Positions 1 to 6,743 of a stretch of 9,491 bases of DNA are shown piece after piece. The number at the start of each line of letters is the position of its first letter. The first letter of the stretch is position 1. Origin of the DNA: an uncultured Treponema sp. (GTDB lineage Bacteria; Spirochaetota; Spirochaetia; Treponematales; Treponemataceae). The stretch covers positions 1 through 9,491 of the forward strand of contig CALGGS010000004.1 of NCBI GenBank assembly GCA_937915735.1, written 5' to 3'. The notes beneath the pieces were generated by a model. It searched no databases. It saw nothing but the letters and a program-made list of their open reading frames with translations, and was not told the origin of the DNA. The translations under genes were made by a program, and so were the position numbers.

Positions 1-59
1 CAAAATGGTGGTACGAGCAGAGCAACGAAAAATTCATCAACCCTGAAAGCAAAAAGTAA
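1..59 (+). CDS. C-terminal end of an unidentified upstream gene (partial)
   Basis: Frame 3 is open from the window edge and ends at TAA 57-59, encoding a tail that reads KWWYEQSNEKFINPESKK. The tryptophan-rich, charged ending looks like a genuine protein terminus, and the stop lies 13 nt before the next start, consistent with an operon. The other two frames are less convincing: frame 2 stops at 44-46 and frame 1 runs into the next gene without a start. Eighteen residues are too few to name a family, so no function is given. Confidence 0.5.
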   Translation, partial: KWWYEQSNEKFINPESKK

Positions 60-72
60 AATAGGTACTACA

Positions 73-1062
73 ATGGCAAAAATATATGAATCATTGACCG
101 AACTTGTCGGACATACTCCGCTTGTCCGCCTGCACGGATACGAAAAAAAGCTGGGCTTGAAGGCTCATATTCTCGCAAAAGTCGAATATTTTAATCCAAT
201 CGGCTCAATAAAGGACAGAATCGTTCTCCGCATTATCGAGGATGCTGAAAAAGAGGGGAAAATCATTCCTGGAAAAACAACCCTCATCGAGTACACAAGC
301 GGCAATACGGGAATCGCTGTTAGCGCAATCGGTGCGATGAAAGGCTACAAAGTCCAGATTTACTTGCAGGAAGGCGTAAGCCGCGAGCGATTGCAGGTAA
401 TGAAGGCTTTCGGCGCAAATGTTACAAAAATCGGCGATGTTCCTGAACTTCAGGAAAAACTCCGTGAGACAAACAATGACTTCGTTGCCGCAACAAACCT
501 TTTGAAGCAGCACATCCGTGAGAGACAGGCAGCAGGCGACAGCATTTATTTCGTTGACCAGATGATTAACCCGTTGAACCCGGTCGCTCATCACGACACA
601 ACCGGAAAAGAAATCTGGGAAGACACTGACGGAAAATTGGCGGCTGTGGTGGCTTCTGTCGGAACTGCGGGTACAATCCGCGGAATCAGCGATTACATCC
701 ACGAGCAGAGCAAAGACGTAAAAATCTTTGCAGTTGAACCTGCAGAAGATGACAAAGTCCTCACAGGAATCCATAACTTCACCGACGTTCCGATTGAGCG
801 TGTTCCTCCGAGCCTCAAAGAAAACGACGCACTTTTGAAGGGCGTTTATGACGAAGTTTTCATCGGCGACCCGAAAGGTGCATTCCAGGCAGCGCGTGAT
901 GTTGCAAAGGCAGACGGAATCTTAGTCGGAAACTCAAGCGGAGCCGCTCTCTGGGGAGCAACAAAAATCGCACAGCGCCCGGAGTTTGAAGGAAAAGACA
1001 CCGTAGTCGTTTTCCCGGACACAGGCTTACGCTACTTGAGTACTGATTTGTTTGGAGAGTAA
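73..1062 (+). CDS. cysK: Cysteine synthase (CysK) family PLP enzyme, first tandem copy, with altered phosphate loop
   Basis: This 329-aa fold-type II PLP enzyme belongs to the O-acetylserine sulfhydrylase family, which makes cysteine from O-acetylserine and sulfide in the cytoplasm. Visible motifs are NPIGSIKDR with the PLP lysine at K47, the substrate loop TSGNTG at 75-80, INPLNP near 165-170, TTGKEIW near 176-182, and GNSSGAA at 286-292. Length fits the family (about 310-330 aa). Departures from typical CysK are GTAGT at 197-201 where GTGGT normally binds the PLP phosphate, Tyr at 74 where Pro usually precedes TSGNTG, and GNSSG in place of GISSG. The start is supported by AGG at 63-65, 7 nt from ATG. 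It lies 2 nt upstream of a paralogue about two-thirds identical by eye. Family membership is firm. The exact substrate (O-acetylserine, phosphoserine or another activated amino acid) is uncertain. Confidence 0.88.
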   Translation: MAKIYESLTELVGHTPLVRLHGYEKKLGLKAHILAKVEYFNPIGSIKDRIVLRIIEDAEKEGKIIPGKTTLIEYTSGNTGIAVSAIGAMKGYKVQIYLQEGVSRERLQVMKAFGANVTKIGDVPELQEKLRETNNDFVAATNLLKQHIRERQAAGDSIYFVDQMINPLNPVAHHDTTGKEIWEDTDGKLAAVVASVGTAGTIRGISDYIHEQSKDVKIFAVEPAEDDKVLTGIHNFTDVPIERVPPSLKENDALLKGVYDEVFIGDPKGAFQAARDVAKADGILVGNSSGAALWGATKIAQRPEFEGKDTVVVFPDTGLRYLSTDLFGE

Positions 1063-1064
1063 AA

Positions 1065-2030
1065 ATGGCAAAAATATATGATTCCTTGACCGAGCTTGTC
1101 GGCCGTACACCGCTTGTTCACTTGAAGGGCTATGAAAAACTTCATGGGCTCAAAGCAAATATTTATGCGAAAGTTGAATATTTCAATCCGATTGGAAGCG
1201 TAAAAGACCGGATTGTACTGAAAATCATCGAGGAAGCTGAAAAGGCGGGAACAATTTCCCCTGAAACAACAACCCTCGTTGAATGTACGAGCGGCAACAC
1301 CGGTATCGCCGTTTCTGCATTCGGTGCAATCAAAGGCTACAAAGTCCAGATTTACATTCAGGACGGAGTAAGCAAAGAACGCACTCAGATTATGAAGGCT
1401 TTCGGTGCTTCAGTTACAAAAATCATCGATGTTCCTGAAGTCAAAAAAGTCCTCGAAGAGACTGGCAATGACTTCGTTGCAGGAACAACCCGTCTTAAGG
1501 AAATCCTGCGTCAGGAAAAAGGCATTTTCTTCGTTGACCAGCTGATAAACCCGAACAATCCGCGCGCTCACTACGAGACAACCGGAAAAGAAATCTGGGA
1601 AGATACAGATGGAAAACTCGATGTTGTCGTAAGCGCTGCCGGAACAGGCGGAACCCTTCGCGGTATCAGTGATTTCGTAAAGGAAAAAAATCCTGGCGTA
1701 AAAGTGATTGCCGTTGAGCCGACTCCAGACGACAGAATCCTCACCGGAATCCACAACTTTACCGAAGTGCCGGAAGACCGTATTCCTGCAAACCTTAAAG
1801 GTAAAGAAGGAATCTTCGATGAAGTTCTGATTGCACAGCCTGAAGGTGCATTCAAGGCAGCTCGTGAAGTTGCAAAATCGGACGGCATTCTTGTGGGAAA
1901 TTCCAGCGGTGCGGCTCTCTGGGGAGCAACTCAGATTGCACAGCGTCCGGAGTTTGAGGGAAAGAAAATAGTTGTTGTCTTCCCTGACACAGGCCTTCGT
2001 TATCTTACGACGGATTTGTTTAACGAATGA
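1065..2030 (+). CDS. cysK: Cysteine synthase (CysK) family PLP enzyme, second tandem copy
   Basis: This 321-aa paralogue of the preceding gene has the same opening residues MAKIY and the same motif order: NPIGSVKDR with K47, TSGNTG at 75-80, the canonical phosphate loop GTGGT at 193-197, and GNSSGAALWG near the C-terminus. It probably performs beta-replacement on an activated serine with sulfide or another nucleophile. Cys74 stands where Pro is usual. Relative to copy 1 it lacks short stretches around residues 146-156 and 240-245. GGAG at 1054-1057 lies 7 nt before ATG inside the end of copy 1, so the two are likely translated from one message. Its TGA overlaps the LysR start. It looks more like a standard catalyst than copy 1. 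The pair probably arose by tandem duplication followed by divergence. Confidence 0.9.
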   Translation: MAKIYDSLTELVGRTPLVHLKGYEKLHGLKANIYAKVEYFNPIGSVKDRIVLKIIEEAEKAGTISPETTTLVECTSGNTGIAVSAFGAIKGYKVQIYIQDGVSKERTQIMKAFGASVTKIIDVPEVKKVLEETGNDFVAGTTRLKEILRQEKGIFFVDQLINPNNPRAHYETTGKEIWEDTDGKLDVVVSAAGTGGTLRGISDFVKEKNPGVKVIAVEPTPDDRILTGIHNFTEVPEDRIPANLKGKEGIFDEVLIAQPEGAFKAAREVAKSDGILVGNSSGAALWGATQIAQRPEFEGKKIVVVFPDTGLRYLTTDLFNE

Positions 2031-2935
2031 CACTCCAGCAGATTCGATATATTCTTGGCGTTGCTGATTCTCCCTCTCTTAATAAGGCGGCAGAAAAACT
2101 CTTTGTTTCTCAGCCGTCACTTTCAGCCTCTGTGCACGATACGGAAGCCGAGTTTGGCTTTCAGATTTTTACCAGAACTGCCAGGGGAATGAAGGTGACA
2201 GAAAGAGGGGCGAAATTCATTTGCGATGCGCGGGAGCTTTTCGCTCATTACGAAAATTTTCTCAAAAAATACACATCAGAAGAAAAAAAGACATTTTCTG
2301 TAACAACGCTTTACTATCCTTTTGCCAGAAAAGCCTTTGTTGAGATTGTAAATCAGTTTTCGGATGAGGATTACGATTTTTCTTTCTGCGAAAAAAAAGC
2401 TTCTCTCGTGATTGCGGATGTCGCGCTTGCAAAAAGTGAAATCGGCATTTTGTATTTGAGCGATTCAAACCGTGACTCGATTTTACGGAGCTTGAAATCA
2501 AACAACCTTGAATTTCATAAGCTTTCTGAATGTGGGGCCTTTGTTTATCTTCATAAGAATCATCCGCTTGCCAAAAAAGAATCCGTTACCCTCGAAGAAA
2601 TTTCAGCCTACCGCTTTGTAACCTTCGATACCGATGATGTAAAATCTTTTTTTTCAGAGGAATTGATTTTGCACTACGGCTTAAATCAGCCAATCACCGT
2701 CGCAGACCGTTCCACCGAGCTGAACCTTCTGAAAAGTCTTAACGGCTACACCTTCCTCTCTGGTATTTTGGGCGATGAGACAAACGAGGATTTTCTTCTT
2801 ATTCCGCTAAAAAATCCCGGCGACGGACTAATCCATAATTTTGAGCTTGGTTACATCATAAAAAGCGGACTTAAAATGGACAGAATCGTTCAGAAGTACA
2901 TCGAAAAAATAAAAAAATTAGCCCTATACGAATAA
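2027..2935 (+). CDS. LysR-type transcriptional regulator
   Basis: This 302-aa protein has the standard LysR length and layout. A winged helix-turn-helix occupies roughly residues 1-65, with the typical SLNKAAEKLFVSQPSLS core at 17-33 and FTRTARGMKVTERG at 48-61. A linker helix follows, then a periplasmic-binding-like effector domain from about residue 90. The opening LQQIRYI resembles CysB-type regulators, but that is too weak to assign CysB. The ATG overlaps the stop of the second cysK by 4 nt (ATGA) and no good Shine-Dalgarno is visible, so translation is probably coupled. The location suggests control of the cysK genes and perhaps the downstream transporter, sensing a sulfur metabolite such as O-acetylserine. 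The ligand is inferred from context only. Confidence 0.9.
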   Translation: MTLQQIRYILGVADSPSLNKAAEKLFVSQPSLSASVHDTEAEFGFQIFTRTARGMKVTERGAKFICDARELFAHYENFLKKYTSEEKKTFSVTTLYYPFARKAFVEIVNQFSDEDYDFSFCEKKASLVIADVALAKSEIGILYLSDSNRDSILRSLKSNNLEFHKLSECGAFVYLHKNHPLAKKESVTLEEISAYRFVTFDTDDVKSFFSEELILHYGLNQPITVADRSTELNLLKSLNGYTFLSGILGDETNEDFLLIPLKNPGDGLIHNFELGYIIKSGLKMDRIVQKYIEKIKKLALYE

Positions 2936-2955
2936 ATAGAATTTGTACGGGGCTT

Positions 2956-2976
2956 GTTATAAAAAAATCCTATAAC
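2956..2976. promoter_or_regulatory. Candidate LysR-type binding box
   Basis: GTTATA at 2956-2961 and TATAAC at 2971-2976 form a perfect 6-bp dyad with a 9-nt spacer, containing the T-N11-A layout (T2960, A2972) known for LysR-family sites. It lies just after the lysR gene and about 70-90 nt upstream of the permease start, a plausible activator position. AT-rich spacers give such motifs by chance, so this is tentative. Confidence 0.3.
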
Positions 2977-3013
2977 CCTTATCAAAAAGAAGTATTAGAA
3001 AAACTGTACAAAA

Positions 3014-3046
3014 TTTAATAACCTATCATCTAGATAGGTTATTAAA
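3014..3046. promoter_or_regulatory. Perfect 14-bp inverted repeat at the permease start (operator or RBS hairpin)
   Basis: Left arm 3014-3027 (TTTAATAACCTATC) and right arm 3033-3046 are exact reverse complements around a 5-nt spacer ATCTA. The repeat ends 1 nt before the permease ATG, and the only Shine-Dalgarno-like bases (AGG, 3036-3038) lie in the right arm, so an RNA hairpin would hide the ribosome site. Its core, CCTA-N9-TAGG at 3022-3038, recurs at the second transporter promoter, which favours a protein-bound DNA operator. No strong -35/-10 pair is visible upstream. TTTAAT at 3014-3019 could be a -10 overlapping the repeat. Confidence 0.65.
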
Positions 3047-3047
3047 A

Positions 3048-4010
3048 ATGAAACAGTCAGTGAAACACATTCTAAAATCATCTTTTCCTCTTTTGGGCGT
3101 TCTTGTCGCTCTTTTTGAACAGCTTATTTTTAGTGACAGTTCCCTGCATCCGGTGTCGGCCAGGCATTATTACACCTCTCTTCTTTTGATTTTGCTCGTT
3201 TTGGCGCTTGCTTTTTTGACTCTTTCAATTTTTAAAACGAATTTCCGTGAAAAGTTTTCTGAAAAGGGGGCGTTTTTCTTTGGTTCTGGCGTTTTTCTCG
3301 CTCTTTTGAATCTGATTAGCGCAAAATTTGCCCTTCTTCCTGTGATTTTCTTTCCCAGCTTTGATAATGTTCTTGCGGTTTTTATCGAGCAGACACCAGT
3401 AATCTTAAAATGCATTGGATATTCATTCCGCCTTTTGCTTCTGGGCGTTTTGTACGGAACTGTTGCAGGCTTTATCACTGGTATTTTCTTGGGCTTTTCA
3501 AAAAAAGTTTATTACTGGATAAATCCATACATCAAGCTTATCGGCCCGATTCCCGCAACTGCCTGGATTCCCCTTGTTTTAACGACTTTCCCGACTCCGC
3601 TTGGAGCGAGCATTTTCATAATCGCACTTGCAGTCTGGTTCCCGGTTCAATTGATGACAAGCTCAGGCATTCAGAACACGAGCAAGGTTTATTTTGAAGT
3701 CGGAAAAACGCTGGGAGCCGGAACATTTTTTCAGATTTTTAGAATTGCCGTTCCCGCAGCCCTTCCCAATATTTTTCAGGGCGTTTTTAACGGAATCTGC
3801 GGCGCTTTCATCGCCCTTATGACGGCAGAAATGTTTGGCGCAAAATACGGAATAGGCTGGTACATCAGCTATCAAAAGGCAATGATGATGTACTCAGGCG
3901 TTTATGCCGGTCTTATTATGATTGCCCTTTTCTGTACGGTAATCATCACGGCTCTTTTTCAGGTACGAAAGCGGGTCTTAAGCTGGCAAAAAGGAATGGT
4001 TAGGTGGTAG
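3048..4010 (+). CDS. ABC importer permease, NitT/TauT/SsuC type, with N-terminal extension
   Basis: This 320-aa polytopic protein belongs to the binding-protein-dependent permease family used for sulfonates, taurine, nitrate and thiamine precursors. The conserved cytoplasmic EAA loop is at 217-236 (E217, G223, I233, P236), where the ATPase docks. FPSFDNVL at 102-109 and the IGPIPATAWIPL region at 165-176 also match SsuC/TauC proteins. Hydrophobic segments lie near 11-28, 43-62, 75-98, 122-150, 164-181, 185-203, 243-263 and 284-304. Family members usually have about 250-270 residues; the excess is an N-terminal part with two extra predicted helices. No ATPase of its own type is adjacent: the nearest is at 7548, and the next gene is a matching binding lipoprotein. 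Substrate is unknown. Confidence 0.88.
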   Translation: MKQSVKHILKSSFPLLGVLVALFEQLIFSDSSLHPVSARHYYTSLLLILLVLALAFLTLSIFKTNFREKFSEKGAFFFGSGVFLALLNLISAKFALLPVIFFPSFDNVLAVFIEQTPVILKCIGYSFRLLLLGVLYGTVAGFITGIFLGFSKKVYYWINPYIKLIGPIPATAWIPLVLTTFPTPLGASIFIIALAVWFPVQLMTSSGIQNTSKVYFEVGKTLGAGTFFQIFRIAVPAALPNIFQGVFNGICGAFIALMTAEMFGAKYGIGWYISYQKAMMMYSGVYAGLIMIALFCTVIITALFQVRKRVLSWQKGMVRW

Positions 4011-4066
4011 GACGGAGGCTTTCTTTCGGCCACATATTGCAATTTATATAATTTTTGGAGGTATAT

Positions 4067-5155
4067 ATGAAAAAATCACTTTTACTTGGCACATCAGTGC
4101 TGTTTGCGGCGGTTTCTCTTTCTTTTTTTGGATGCAACAAAAAAGAGGCGGCATCTTCTGCCCAAAAAGTCGTCAGAATCAACTACCAGACGGGAACTCT
4201 TTGTGCGGCTCCTGTTCATGTCGCGATGAAAATGGGACTTTTTGACGCGGAACTGCAAGCAATCGGACAGAAAGCTGAGTATGTCGCAGTTGTTGAAGGC
4301 GGGGCTACTCTCGCTGAGCTTATTGGCTCTGGAAAGGTTGACGCAGGCTATGGTCTTTATGCGACACAGCTTCAGGCAATAGAAAACGGGCTTCCGATTT
4401 CTTACACATCTGGAATCCATGTCGGCTGCACAAAATACTATGTCCGTGCCGACAGCCCTATTCAGTCCGTCGCAGATTTACGCGGAGCCAAAATCGGCGT
4501 TCCGGGACTGGCCGATTCAAGCGTAATGAACCTGAAGCGAAAACTTATGGATGTGGGAATTGGCGTTACGGCAGATAACAATGAGGTTGAGTTTTTGGCT
4601 TATGCCTCGTCAGATTTGGCAATCGCCCTCAATAACGGAGCGGTTGATGTGATTGGCGCCCACGACCCCGTTGCCACAAAGGGCGAGCTTGCTTATGGTT
4701 TTAGAAAAATCTTAGACACAGGCACCGACGAAAAATTCCGCGTTGAATATTGCTGCCAGCAGTTCGTAACACACAAGCTTCTTAAAGAAAACCCTGAGGG
4801 AGCGGCAGCAGTAACCCGCGCGCTTCAAAAAGCAAGTGCCTTCGTAGAAGCAGAGCCGAGAGCTGCCGCCCAGCTCCAAATTGAAAACAACCTCGTAGCA
4901 GGGGACCTTGACTTTAACGCCGCCCTTCTTGATGAGCTGAACTTTATTCCAAGCCGCTCTCTTGGAAAAAAGACCTTTGACAAAGCCGCTCGTCAGCTTC
5001 AAAAAGCGGGAATCTTAAAGCCTACGACCGACATCGAAAAGTTCATTGCCCAGAGCTACATCGAGCTTTTTGGAGTTCCTGACGGCTACACTTACGATAA
5101 GGAAACAAAAACATATAAGGAAATCAACGGCGAGCGAAAGGACTTTGCTTTGTAA
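4067..5155 (+). CDS. ABC substrate-binding lipoprotein, SsuA/NMT1-like, cysteine-rich (paralogue 1)
   Basis: The 362-aa product starts at ATG 4067, supported by GGAGG at 4057-4061, 5 nt upstream. An in-frame TTG at 4055 overlaps that site and is rejected. Residues 1-22 form a lipoprotein signal peptide ending FFG before Cys23, so the mature protein is anchored by lipid outside the inner membrane. The rest resembles SsuA/TauA/NMT1-type binding proteins: AELIGSGKVDAG near 83-94, SVADLRGAKIGVPG near 134-147 and LLKENPEGAAAVTRAL near 236-252. Four non-lipid cysteines, C46, C121, C229 and C230, and histidines H51, H118 and H199 are all retained in the paralogue at 8393. It should hand ligand to the permease just upstream. 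The class is firm, while the ligand is unknown. Confidence 0.88.
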   Translation: MKKSLLLGTSVLFAAVSLSFFGCNKKEAASSAQKVVRINYQTGTLCAAPVHVAMKMGLFDAELQAIGQKAEYVAVVEGGATLAELIGSGKVDAGYGLYATQLQAIENGLPISYTSGIHVGCTKYYVRADSPIQSVADLRGAKIGVPGLADSSVMNLKRKLMDVGIGVTADNNEVEFLAYASSDLAIALNNGAVDVIGAHDPVATKGELAYGFRKILDTGTDEKFRVEYCCQQFVTHKLLKENPEGAAAVTRALQKASAFVEAEPRAAAQLQIENNLVAGDLDFNAALLDELNFIPSRSLGKKTFDKAARQLQKAGILKPTTDIEKFIAQSYIELFGVPDGYTYDKETKTYKEINGERKDFAL

Positions 5156-5169
5156 ACTTGGAGAATAAT

Positions 5170-5562
5170 ATGAAAAAGAACATTATTTTTGCTTTGATTT
5201 TGGCAATTTTTGGCGCGCTTGTTGCGCTCGCTCCTTTCACTTTCGTACATGTTTGTGCTGTGGGCGAGAAAGTGATGAAATGCCATTGGACAGCCCGTGC
5301 TGAGTTGTTTTTAGGAAGTGCGATAGCGTTTCTGGCTTTGCTTAAACTTATTCCTTTAAGTGAGCATTTTTCCCTTGGGCTTAATGCAGGCATTTTCGCC
5401 CTTTCAGTCGGCGTGATTTTAATTCCGACTGCGTTAATCGGCGTTTGTGGAAAAGTGGATATGCACTGCCACGCCGTTACCGAACCGACTTTGGTTGTAT
5501 TTGGCATTTTGCTCATCGTCATAAATCTTATTCAGAGCTTGCTTTTATGGAAAAATCGCTAG
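5170..5562 (+). CDS. Small four-helix membrane protein, DUF4418-type, with Cys/His/Met motifs
   Basis: The 130-aa product starts at ATG 5170, with GGAG at 5160-5163, 6 nt before it. The in-frame TTG at 5158 overlaps this site. Helices are predicted near residues 5-23, 45-62, 72-91 and 107-126. The two loops after helices 1 and 3 carry H27-V-C29, M36-K-C38-H39, C93 and M98-H99-C100-H101. With a basic N-terminus (MKKN) and C-terminus (KNR) inside, both motif-bearing loops face outward. I recognise this as DUF4418-like, a family of unknown function with this length and these motifs. The residue set suggests metal or thiol chemistry, but that is inference. The gene lies 14 nt after the binding protein and overlaps the next permease by 16 nt, so it probably acts with that exporter-like pair. 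Confidence 0.75.
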   Translation: MKKNIIFALILAIFGALVALAPFTFVHVCAVGEKVMKCHWTARAELFLGSAIAFLALLKLIPLSEHFSLGLNAGIFALSVGVILIPTALIGVCGKVDMHCHAVTEPTLVVFGILLIVINLIQSLLLWKNR

Positions 5563-6743
5563 ATTCTTTTTATCTGGCAAAGGAAAACTTAAAAAGGAAA
5601 GCTCACCGCTCGATAAGCCTTGTCACTTTGGTGAGCCTTCTTTCTTTCACAGTTTTTTCAAGCCTTTTAATCATTCAAAGTCTCAAAAACGGAATTGATG
5701 GCGTTCAAAATCGCTTGGGAGCAGATTTAATCGTCGTTCCTGAAGAATATGAAAGCGAGGCTCAAAGCCTTCTTTTTTCAGGCGAGCCGAACTATTTTTA
5801 TCTTGATAAATCGATTGAAGAAGAACTTAAAGGCATCGAAGGAATTGAAAGCGTTTCCAGCCAGTTTTATCTTACGAGCCTTTCTGAAAGCTGCTGTTCT
5901 TTTCCCATTCAGCTCATTGGCTTTGATGAAAAAACAGATTTTGTCGTAAAGGCTTGGGCCGGCGAAAAATACGCGGCGAATAACGAAGGAGAAGTGATTC
6001 TTGCAGGCTCTTCTGTTCCGGCAGAAGAAAGGTCTGTCAGATTTTTTGGAGAAAGACACTCAATTTCAGCAAAACTTACAAAAAGCGCAAGCGGACTTGA
6101 TTCCGTGATTTTCGTTGATATGAATACGCTCAAAAAAATCTACGATTCCGCGCAAAAAAAAGGCTTTGCTTTTATTTCTGACGGCGACACCAAGACAAAA
6201 ACAAGCACGATTTTGTGCCGGCTTTCGCCAGGGGCAAAAAGCGACACGACTTCTCTTTTAATCAGGCAAAAAATCAAGGGCGTAAAGGTGATTCAAAAGG
6301 AGGGGTTTATTTCGCATTTTGAAGAGAGCATTTCTTCTCTCTGCATTTTTTTGTATGCGCTGATTTTAATCTTCCTTTTAGCTTCGATTTTGATTCTGGC
6401 AGTTTCATTCTCCCTGATTTTAAACGAGCGCCTGAAAGAATTTGCCATTTTGCGCACACTGGGAGCAAATCACTCTTTCCTTTCAAAAATTGTCTTCTTT
6501 GAATCTGTGATTTTAGGCTCTTTTGGAGGAGTTTTCGGACTGTTTTTTTCTTCGCTCATAATCTTTCCCTTCTCTAACTTAATTTCACAAAAAATCTCCC
6601 TTCCCTTCATAATCGCAGATTTTAAGCAGCTTTTGTTTTTTGCTTTTCTGACACTTTTGATTTCACTTTCTTCAAGCCTGCTCTCGTCTCTGAAAAGCAT
6701 TTTTAAAATTTCAAAATACGAGCCTTACGGAGAAGTAAAATGA
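5547..6743 (+). CDS. FtsX/MacB-family ABC permease with extracytoplasmic CC motif
   Basis: The 398-aa protein starts at ATG 5547, inside the end of the DUF4418 gene in another frame. Only a weak GAG (5535-5537) precedes it, suggesting translational coupling. Layout follows the FtsX/MacB family: one helix near 22-43, a large extracytoplasmic domain of about 215 residues beginning with NRLGADLIVVP at 55-65, then three helices near 263-292, 319-341 and 361-382. The cytoplasmic coupling segment reads NERLKEFAILRTLGA, close to the family pattern. Residues C116-C117 in SESCCSFPIQLIGFD form a vicinal pair in the outer domain. Such permeases serve mechanotransmission, lipoprotein handling or efflux rather than classical uptake. 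With the overlapping ATPase it makes a two-gene transporter. Its substrate is unknown. Confidence 0.87.
   Translation: MEKSLDSFYLAKENLKRKAHRSISLVTLVSLLSFTVFSSLLIIQSLKNGIDGVQNRLGADLIVVPEEYESEAQSLLFSGEPNYFYLDKSIEEELKGIEGIESVSSQFYLTSLSESCCSFPIQLIGFDEKTDFVVKAWAGEKYAANNEGEVILAGSSVPAEERSVRFFGERHSISAKLTKSASGLDSVIFVDMNTLKKIYDSAQKKGFAFISDGDTKTKTSTILCRLSPGAKSDTTSLLIRQKIKGVKVIQKEGFISHFEESISSLCIFLYALILIFLLASILILAVSFSLILNERLKEFAILRTLGANHSFLSKIVFFESVILGSFGGVFGLFFSSLIIFPFSNLISQKISLPFIIADFKQLLFFAFLTLLISLSSSLLSSLKSIFKISKYEPYGEVK

Noticed and set aside
205..774. A 189-codon open frame on the minus strand opposite the first cysK
   Set aside because: It lies wholly inside a well-supported gene, its translation shows no recognisable domain, and a similar antisense frame opposite the paralogue at 1410-2033 shows it follows from shared codon patterns.
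1410..2033. A 207-codon open frame on the minus strand opposite the second cysK
   Set aside because: It is antisense to a conserved enzyme, gives a low-complexity Cys/Phe-rich product, and has no convincing ribosome site or partner gene.
2921..2951. Imperfect stem of GCCCTATAC with GTACGGGGC at the end of lysR as a terminator
   Set aside because: It has an A-C mismatch, a G.U pair, a 13-nt loop and no U-run, and it overlaps the coding end. Too weak to call.
4047..4052. Perfect TATAAT just before the first binding-protein gene
   Set aside because: No -35 element is visible 16-18 nt upstream, and the transcript would start inside the Shine-Dalgarno, leaving no usable leader. It is probably chance in AT-rich sequence.
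4055..4066. Upstream TTG start for the first binding lipoprotein
   Set aside because: It would use the GGAGG ribosome site as coding sequence and put extra residues ahead of a well-formed lipoprotein signal. ATG 4067 fits better.
5445..5546. Upstream ATG start for the FtsX-type permease
   Set aside because: The extra 34 residues are the DUF4418 gene read in another frame. ATG 5547 gives the normal FtsX-type N-terminus.
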